A DNA stretch of 64,000 nucleotides from Atherinomorus stipes (Eukaryota > Chordata > Actinopteri > Atheriniformes > Atherinidae). The DNA is taken from NCBI GenBank assembly GCA_023101725.1, contig JALJCO010003873.1, forward strand, positions 79,501 to 143,500. The letters run 5' to 3'. Shown here piece by piece: positions 56,859-64,000 of this stretch (positions are counted from its first letter, which is position 1; each line of letters begins with the position of its first letter). Below the pieces are notes generated by a model. It had not been told where the DNA came from. It ran no database searches and worked only from the letters and a program-made list of their open reading frames with translations. The translations under genes and the position numbers were made by a program.

Positions 56859-58084
56859 TTAAAAGCCTTAAAATTTTACAGGTGAAAATGATGACAGCTG
56901 CATTTGTGTAAGCCAGGGTTGCAGCAGATGTGTAACAGATACGATGATGATCTGCTTAATGATGAAGCCACGAGAACAAAGATTCCTGGAAAAGGTAAGG
57001 AGTACTTGGAGCGCATGCAGAAAGCTTATGAAGAGGCTTTTAACTGAACATAAACCAGTTTTTATCAGCTTTACAGAAATATTTCAGTCTGCATGTCATG
57101 AATTCTTCAGATTGTTAATTTGACTATTTTATTGAATAAATTCCAGGTGCTTTTCTTCTTGTTTTAAGGGAGTTTGCATTGCCATGTTTTTGCCTGAGGA
57201 GCAGTGACTAATCTATTTAAAACTTAAACCTTCAAGATAATCACCTAATGCCGTTACTCATCCCTACGAGTATCACACTGCTAGCAAAGCAGCCGCCTCT
57301 GAGGGTAAATGTGATGTGTGTTTGTGATTGCATTGCCAGGAAAAGCTTGTTTTTGTGCTATCTTCACAGCACGACACCACCAGCACATTTCCCTCAAAAG
57401 CGTCTCTTTAGTTTGACTTCAGATTCTTACAGTTTTCCTCCGTGTGCGCTGATGCGTCGTGATTGTGAGGCAGCAGGCAGCCCGGAGCGAGTTCACGTCA
57501 CCACACATCGGCGTCATGTAAAGGTGGCCGAATCCTCCACGTATGTCCTGGAAAGTGAGTTGCAGACCCTCCTTGTGTGACAGCTGAAGTGGCCACAGGT
57601 TTCCGCCTGGCTCTGCGCCCTCGTATCCCACCTCTCCAGACCAGCGCGCTACATTAGCTTACGTGTTATCTCTCCCGAGCTAATTTAATTCCAGTTGTGA
57701 TTCTGCAGCTCCCGTGCACAGACACCAGTTTCCTACTGGAACAAGCGTCTGCAACAGATCGATTTTTGGACTGCTTTTTGCACTGCTACGTTTTGGAGTG
57801 GTTGTCAGTGTGCTGTTTTTGATTGGAAGCTGTTTTCATGGATTATACTTCCTGCAGCTGTAATGGAGAGGCACTGGCTTTTTGTGGACAAATAAATCTT
57901 ATCTTCACTGTGTTTTTTTTCAGAATATTATACACCCCCTCTCCCTGCATCATATCAAATGGACAGAATAACCTTTCAAATGCTGTGTTTAGAAAAAGGC
58001 ACTGGGGACCTTTCCATCTCATTTTTTATTTATTTATCCTTTATCAATACAGGTAGTCCCGCTGAAACACGTCTCATTTACAAC
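56859..58084. other. No recognised gene, except a short exon-like ORF
   Basis: Contains the 39-codon frame at 56928-57047; the rest is unique-looking. Confidence 0.4.
56928..57047 (+). CDS. 39-codon exon-like ORF, unidentified
   Basis: Reads MCNRYDDDLLNDEATRTKIP then GKGKEYLERMQKAYEEAFN and a stop. The composition is protein-like (amphipathic, charged) and GAAAAGGTAAGG inside it matches the 5' splice-site consensus. I do not recognise the protein. It could be a fragment of a transposon-borne protein or an exon remnant; a chance ORF cannot be excluded. Confidence 0.25.
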   Translation: MCNRYDDDLLNDEATRTKIPGKGKEYLERMQKAYEEAFN

Positions 58085-58126
58085 AGAGGTCTGTTAACCT
58101 AACATGCATGTCTTTGGACTGCGGGA
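58085..58126 (-). repeat. SINE-like repeat, part 1, split by hAT insertion
   Basis: The minus strand reads TCCCGCAGTCCAAAGACATG then CATGTTAGGTTAAC, the well-known vertebrate phrase that follows the part at 63141-63235. The hAT at 58127-63140 separates the halves, with TSD CTGCGGGA on each side. Confidence 0.8.
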
Positions 58127-58930
58127 TAGGGCTGAACAACTTTGGGAAATATCTAATTGCAATTTTTTTCCACCAACATTGCCATTGTGATTTAAAATGT
58201 GATTTTTTTTTTTTCATGTGCTTTCCATGCAGTATTTCCCCATGAAACACAAGGAAGTTATCAGTTCAGTGTAACAAACATGATTAAACCATGAATCCTT
58301 CCAGAAATAAAAGAACTTTCTTTTTTCCAACCTGGACCTTATTTCTATAAGTTCTATTTCTCGGCTTTCCACAGACACTTTGCACTGATCTTTAGACATC
58401 TTTACTAAATTTATATTGTCTACATAAGACAATATTTTTGATGGGCCAAAGATCACATGAAGTTTAGGGCCAAGTGTTTGGAAAAGATACTTTGGCATTC
58501 AGTCCACTTTTTATGTGGTGGAGAAGATAAATTCGACCAAGTGTCTTCCTGCTTGGTGTTTTCCTCTTCAGAATGTAATAACATAATAAATATATACAAA
58601 CACCAGAAAAGAAGGAAAAAAGAAACCTGTTTATGCAGAACAGAACAGCTGCTGCTTTCCAGCTTACACCGAGCTTCCCATTTCCATACCGGTATGAAAA
58701 CACGGATTTTAGTGCGTTCCCGTAGTCTGGGAATTCCTGTGCGGCCGACAGCAGGTGACGTGATCTGGGGATGGGCGTATCGATACGTTGGAGTCAATAC
58801 TTCGATAACAGCCAGACAAAATATCGGAATCAATACTTTTGTGAGTATTGTGATACCACTGTGCAGACACAAAACATGCAATTTGTTTCTACTTCTGAGA
58901 GTTTTAGGCAATGAAATGATGAAAGCAGCC

Positions 58931-61414
58931 AGATTCTAGCTTCTGTATCACATGATGGCGGTAGCCTATCAGATTCTAGCTTCTGTATCACATGATGGCG
59001 GTAGCCTATCAGATTCTAGCTTCTGTATCACATGATGGTGGTAGCCTATCAGATTCTAGCTTCTGTATCACATGATGGTGGTAGCCTATCAGATTCTAGC
59101 TTCTGTATCACATGATGGTGGTAGCCTATCAGATTCTAGCTTCTGTATCACATGATGGTGGTAGCCTATCAGATTCTAGCTTCTGTACCACATGATGGTG
59201 GTAGCCTATCAGATTCTAGCTTCTATATCACATGATGGCGGTAGCCTATCAGATTCTAGCTTCTGTATCACATGATGGTGGTAGCCTATCAGATTCTAGC
59301 TTTTTAACCCATGATGGTGGTAGCCTATCAGATTCTAGCTTCTATATCACATGATGGTGGTAGCCTATCAGATTCTAGCTTCTGTACCACATGATGGTGG
59401 TAGCCTATCAGATTCTAGCTTCTATATCACATGATGGTGGTAGCCTATCAGATTCTAGCTTCTGTAGCAAATGATGGTGGTAGCCTATCAGATTCTAGCC
59501 TCTGTATGACATGATGGTGGTAGCCTATCAGATTCTAGCTTCTGTATCACATGATGGTGGTAGCCTATCAGATTCTACCTTCTGCAGCAAATGATGGTGG
59601 TAGCCTATCAGATTATAGCCTCTGTATCGCATGATGGTGGTAGCCTATCAGATTCTAGCTTCTGTATCACATGATGGTGGTAGCCTATCAGATTATAGCC
59701 TCTGTATTGCATGATGGTGGTAGCCTATCAGATTCTAGCTTCTGTATCACATGATGGTGGTAGCCTATCAGATTCTAGCTTCTGTATCACATGATGGTGG
59801 TAGCCTATCAGATTCTAGCTTCTGTATCACATGATGATGGTAGCCTATCAGATTCTAGCTTCTGTGTCACATGATGGTGGTAGCCTATCAGATTCTAGCT
59901 TCTGTGTCACATGATGGCGGTAGCCTATCAGATTCTAGCTTCTGTATCACATGATGGTGGTAGCCTATCAGATTCTAGCTTCTGTATCACATGATGGTGG
60001 TAGCCTATCAGATTCTAGCTTCTGTATCACATGATGGTGGTAGCCTATCAGATTCTAGCCTCTGTATCACATGATGGTGGTAGCCTATCAGATTCTAGCT
60101 TCTGTATCACATGATGGTGGTAGCCTATCAGATTCTAGCTTCTGTAGCAAATGATGGTGGTAGCCTATCAGATTCTAGCCTCTGTATCACATGATGGTGG
60201 TAGCCTATCAGATTCTAGCTTCTGTATCACATGATGGTGGTAGCCTATCAGATTCTAGCTTCTGTATCACATGATGGTGGTAGCCTATCAGATTCTAGCT
60301 TCTGTATCACATGATGGTGGTAGCCTATCAGATTCTAGCTTCTGTATCACATGATGGTGGTAGCCTATCAGATTCTAGCTTCTGTATCACATGATGGTGG
60401 TAGCCTATCAGATTAAAGCCTCTGTATCACATGATGGTGGTAGCCTATCAGATTCTAGCTTCTGTATCACATGATGGTGGTAGCCTATCAGATTCTAGCT
60501 TCTGTATCACATGATGGTGGTAGCCTATCAGATTCTAGCTTCTGTATCACATGATGGTGGTAGCCTATCAGATTCTAGCTTCTGTGTCACATGATGGTGG
60601 TAGCCTATCAGATTCTAGCTTCTGTGTCACATGATGGAGGTAGCCTATCAGATTCTAGCTTCTGTATCACATGATGGTGGTAGCCTATCAGATTCTAGCT
60701 TCCGTATCACATGATGGTGGTAGCCAATCAGATTCTGGCTTCTGTAGCACATGATGTTTGGTAGCCTATCAGATTCTAGCCTCTGTATCACATGATGGTG
60801 GTAGCCTATCAGATTCTAGCTTCTGTATCACATGATGGTGGTAGCCTATCAGATTCTAGCTTCTGTATCACATGATGGTGGTAGCCTATCAGATTCTAGC
60901 TTCTGTATCACATGATGGTGGTAGCCTATCAGATTCTAGCTTCTGTATCACATGATGGTGGTAGCCTATCAGATTCTAGCTTCTGTATCACATGATGGTG
61001 GTAGCCTATCAGATTAAAGCCTCTGTATCACATGATGGTGGTAGCCTATCAGATTCTAGCTTCTGTATCACATGATGGTGGTAGCCTATCAGATTCTAGC
61101 TTCTGTATCACATGATGGTGGTAGCCTATCAGATTCTAGCTTCTGTATCACATGATGGTGGTAGCCTATCAGATTCTAGCTTCTGTATCACATGATGGTG
61201 GTAGCCTATCAGATTCTAGCTTCTGTGTCACATGATGGTGGTAGCCTATCAGATTCTAGCTTCTGTGTCACATGATGGAGGTAGTCTATCAGATTCTAGC
61301 TTCTGTATCACATGATGGTGGTAGCCTATCAGATTCTAGCTTCCGTATCACATGATGGTGGTAGCCAATCAGATTCTGGCTTCTGTAGCACATGATGTTT
61401 GGTAGCCTATCAGA
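58931..61414 (+). repeat. 40-bp minisatellite, ~62 copies
   Basis: Head-to-tail units of AGATTCTAGCTTCTGTATCA plus CATGATGGTGGTAGCCTATC, very uniform. Variants include CTCTGTATCAC, TGTAGCAAATG, GATTAAAGCC, CTTTTTAACCC and a +1-bp unit ATGATGTTTGG. Variant order shows a recent ~600-bp duplication (60171-60771 and 60772-61412). It is non-coding: the 40-bp period shifts frame and stops are frequent. It lies entirely inside the CTGCGGGA-flanked hAT. Confidence 0.97.
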
Positions 61415-62353
61415 TGTCATGATGATGTTGCTACTGTTAGTGATGATGATGATGATGTTTTGTTGTCATTCTGTGGTTTAATGCAGGTTATTGTACATTA
61501 TATTTTGGTAAATTTGTAATATTACTATTACATTTTCTATTTCAACATTTCCACTTAATAAATTGGATTATTGAAGTTAGTATATATCATGTTATTTGAA
61601 ATTAAATGAAATGAGATATACTTTATATTTGATAACTGAAAGACATTTTTAATCTATTTTTGTTTAATTTTATCATCACTATAGTTTATTATTGTTTTAA
61701 AAGTGTTTCTTTCCAGTACTTCTGTTCTCAGGTTTTACTTATATCTAATATTGCCCATGCATTCAGGATATTTAGTGACGTCAAATGACACTACATCCGC
61801 AGTTTTGATCCAGGAAGAAGACGGTCGCGGTAAATTCAAACCCTTAAGCGATAGTTATGGATTCTTCTGCCGTCAGAATACAATCCAGATCAACTGAAAG
61901 ACACTAAAAAGTGGAACTACGGAGAAAAAGGTGAGTAAACAACATCATAGCTTCAGTTTGTGCTCCCATGACGGCTCGGCTCGTGGCTGCAGTTACCTGA
62001 AGCGTCAGTTGCGGCAGTCGCAAGTTTCATTTCTTAATCTTGCCTCTGGTCCCTTTAAATATTGAAATGTTTAAGTTTGTTGTGTCACCCCGTGAAGTAG
62101 CAATGTTTGCTAGGCAGGTTCAGCTCAATACCTGATGCTGTTCTTTGTCATTTTTCCAGAAACCAAAATCGTCCCACACAGATGATGTGCTGTTTGTCTT
62201 TGGAACTCAGATATCTGCAGAAATGTCACGTTCAGTATCGGTTCTGAGCCTGACGCCGTTGCTGATTCTGAATACGCGTGTTCTCCAGCAGGGCCGCTTC
62301 GCTGCTACTTCACGTGACCAGATGATGTGGGAAAATCATAAACTGCTAATTAA
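61415..62353 (+). other. hAT interior with possible splice sites
   Basis: A (GATGAT)n tract at about 61440-61458. GAGAAAAAGGTGAGTAAAC at 61922 fits a donor site and TCATTTTTCCAGAAACC at ~62150 fits an acceptor, which could be remains of a transposase intron, but the bracketing frames have no recognised domain. The last part matches 21600-21710. Confidence 0.35.
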
Positions 62354-63094
62354 AGGGGAACACAGTAACTTTTTTACCTCAATAAATGCTTTTCGGAATC
62401 CCCGTGGGGCTAAACAAAGTGTTTACGGAGCGATTCAATGTTTCCCCCCCTCCCGCCGGGGCCTCTGGCCTGCGAGCAGCTCTATACAACTTTGCCTGCG
62501 CCGACCCGAACAGAACTTGCGACAACAGAAACCGCTGTACGGTACTCAGGTCCCCTATCTACCGAGCTGCTTCCAGCTCTGATTTGAACCAGACTACCAG
62601 CGCTAATTCGAAGAAAACATTTCTTTAGCTTCACACCACCTAAACACGGCTCCTGGCTCTATAACCAACTCTTTGCTGGACCAGAGTGATTCACGTAGCT
62701 GCGCTGCCTGGACGCCGGGTGAAGCACCCTCCTCAATAATCACTTGTCACGTCCGCAAAAAGTAAATAAAAGTTCGTATTCTTACCTGCTACTCGCCAAC
62801 ACCAGAGAAAAATATAATCCACGGCATATTTACCCGCAAATCGCGGGTAAAAGGTCCCGTTTCAGAAGATACAGGACTTTGCTTTGAGCAGAGGGAGACG
62901 TGGTGCTGCTACCAACGCAGCAACGTAGCATCAACAAGCTAGTAAACGCGTAGAGAGATATCCAGGGATCAAAATAGAGGAAAGACAGGTAGAGAAGCCG
63001 TCTGTGTGCTGTGGGGGTGTAGGGGGGGTTGAACTTTACGACAGTGAAAGGACACCACTAGGGGGGGCCCGAGCTGAAGTTACTGAGTTCTGCT
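62354..63094. mobile_element. TTAA-target MITE, copy 2, uninterrupted
   Basis: TTAA at 62350-62353 and 63095-63098. Termini AGGGGAACACAGTAACTT and, as reverse complement, AGCAGAACTCAGTAACTT. About 95% identical by eye to copy 1 (30884-32225) outside the Harbinger insert. The paralogous hAT fragment at 21578-21767 retains the empty site (GCTATTAAAATTTC). High identity between copies and intact flanks point to recent activity. The open frame from 62386 (80 codons) is the counterpart of that at 30916. Confidence 0.93.
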
Positions 63095-63140
63095 TTAAAA
63101 TAGCAGTTTAATTGCAAATGTGATTAATCGATCAGCTCGA

Positions 63141-63235
63141 CTGCGGGAGGAGGAGGAAGCACTTGGAAGGAACCCACACATTCATGGGAAAAACATGCAA
63201 ACTGCACACAGAAAGCCGCCCGCCCTAACCTCCAC
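63141..63235 (-). repeat. SINE-like repeat, part 2
   Basis: The minus strand reads CTTTCTGTGTGCAGTTTGCA, TGTTTTTCCCATGAATGTG, TGGGTTCCTTCCAAGTGC and TTCCTCCTCCTCCCGCAG, matching the phrase found in many vertebrate SINE-like repeats (GTTTGCATGTTCTCC...GGTGCTCCGGCTTCCTCC). I see no clear tRNA-type A and B boxes upstream, so it may be a 3' segment only. Confidence 0.75.
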
Positions 63236-64000
63236 GCAGCCATTTCAGAATAGGTGACAATCTCTCACCTTCAGTTTTCGGCTTATTTGCTTCTGATTAT
63301 TGACTTCCCTTAAGCCCAACAGTATCATTAGCTCTTTCCTTTTAGCAAATGGAGCTACAACAGATTACATCTTTGATATTTGATGCTTGAGCTGTTACTG
63401 AATCCAGCTGCAAATGATAGCAGGGAATCAGGGAATATCAGCACAAAACCTCACATTAACTCTATCAGCATTAGCAGTTCCCTCCTTATTAGAGGCAGTA
63501 TTAGGATCAGAGCTCTGGTATCGCTGTAGTACTGCGTGTATCGAGGTAATCTTCCTTACATTAAATCATGCATATTGAATCATCAGTTACCAGTAAAAGC
63601 TGGCTTTGTTTCTACGCTCCCTTTGCAACCTTTGCTTTGCTGGCTAACTTCTTCAGATTTAGATTTTCTACGAAAAGAAAAAGATGAATGTGTCTCGATC
63701 CATGTCACGCTTTTAACAAGGCTGGCTGCTACCTTTGTTAACAAGGCACTGCTGGATATGCTCTGTGAAGCCAGACCATTTATCAACTTCCATTTTCCTG
63801 GCATCAAGTAACTAAACAGATTACAGCAACAATAGGCAAGAGCAAGTTTGTGAGGTGCTCGGCGGTCTGTTATCTTTAGCTGCTGGGGTGCTTTATCAGG
63901 TCGAGTTGAAAGGGGGGTGGGGGGGAGACTTTAAAACTGTAAAAATAGACTTTAACGGACTGTAAGAAAACTGAATTACCAGGAGTTACTCCAGTCCTTC
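63236..64000. other. No recognised feature
   Basis: The 91-codon frame at 63536-63811 has no domain I recognise; a G-run lies at about 63912-63926. Confidence 0.4.

Larger units (their letters stand above)
58127..63140. mobile_element. 5.0-kb hAT with perfect TSD, carrying a minisatellite
   Basis: A perfect 8-bp TSD CTGCGGGA lies at 58119-58126 and 63141-63148. The left end is TAGGGCTGAACAACTTTGG; the reverse complement of the right end is TCGAGCTGATCGATTAATC, so the TIR is short (TAGRGCTGA-like). The flanks join into one continuous SINE-like repeat, which supports a single insertion. Contents: a fragment of the foldback element (~58308), a second hAT-like start near 58765 (GGGGATGGGCGTATCGATAC), the 40-bp minisatellite (58931-61414), a spacer with splice-like sites, and a TTAA element (62354-63094). 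No transposase domain recognised. Confidence 0.85.

Noticed and set aside
58453..58939. Overlapping 152- and 160-codon ORFs on opposite strands
   Set aside because: They lie in the non-coding interior of a hAT, overlap completely and have no recognised domain.

Overview
The window looks like gene-poor nuclear DNA of a teleost fish, probably a percomorph. It is AT-rich, has no long open reading frame with host-gene character, and is densely packed with the DNA transposons and MITEs typical of teleosts: hAT with 8-bp target duplications, Tc1 with TA, PIF/Harbinger with TAA, and several TTAA-target families. Minisatellites and microsatellites fill much of the rest. I found no host exon chain, rRNA, tRNA, CRISPR array or bacterial-style operon. 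The coding traces I can defend are decayed transposase or transposon-domain remnants: two hAT BED-finger transposases, two Tc1-like transposases, a THAP domain present in both arms of a palindrome, a possible Harbinger N-terminus, and a short basic ORF inside a TTAA element.

Layout. 0-1.4 kb: a 16-bp minisatellite split by a ~980-bp inverted-repeat insert. 3.1-3.8 kb: a foldback repeat. 4.6-7.4 kb: a hAT with perfect 8-bp TSDs, then a second, decayed BED-finger hAT split by a MITE. 8.7-11 kb: a ~32-bp satellite with a 291-bp higher-order period. 13.8-14.8 kb: a Tc1 relic. 15.5-17.8 kb: a palindromic MITE, a TTAA element and a hAT back to back. 19.6-22.4 kb: an internally deleted Tc1, a 719-bp hAT that keeps only its BED-finger region, and hAT fragments. 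30.8-32.9 kb: a four-element, three-level nest. 35.7-38.1 kb: two elements joined end to end, the second containing a nested hAT. 39.7-41.2 and 50.2-51.1 kb: two copies of a transposon carrying an 11-bp minisatellite. 42.4-45.5 kb: a possible long hAT containing the THAP palindrome. 48.8-49.3 kb: a TTAA element with a 59-codon basic ORF. 51.5-52.1 kb: another hAT with perfect TSDs. 55-57 kb: two related foldback elements. 58.1-63.1 kb: a 5-kb hAT with perfect TSDs that contains a ~62-copy 40-bp minisatellite and a young TTAA element.

The insertions can be ordered in time because several copies serve as empty sites for each other. The hAT family with ends like TAGGGATGCAC has five copies here; two of them show the uninterrupted TTAA into which the 30.9-kb TTAA element inserted, and one lacks a palindromic MITE that three others carry at the same site. 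The second TTAA copy at 62.4 kb shows the site before the Harbinger insertion. All boundaries were read by eye; identities are estimates.
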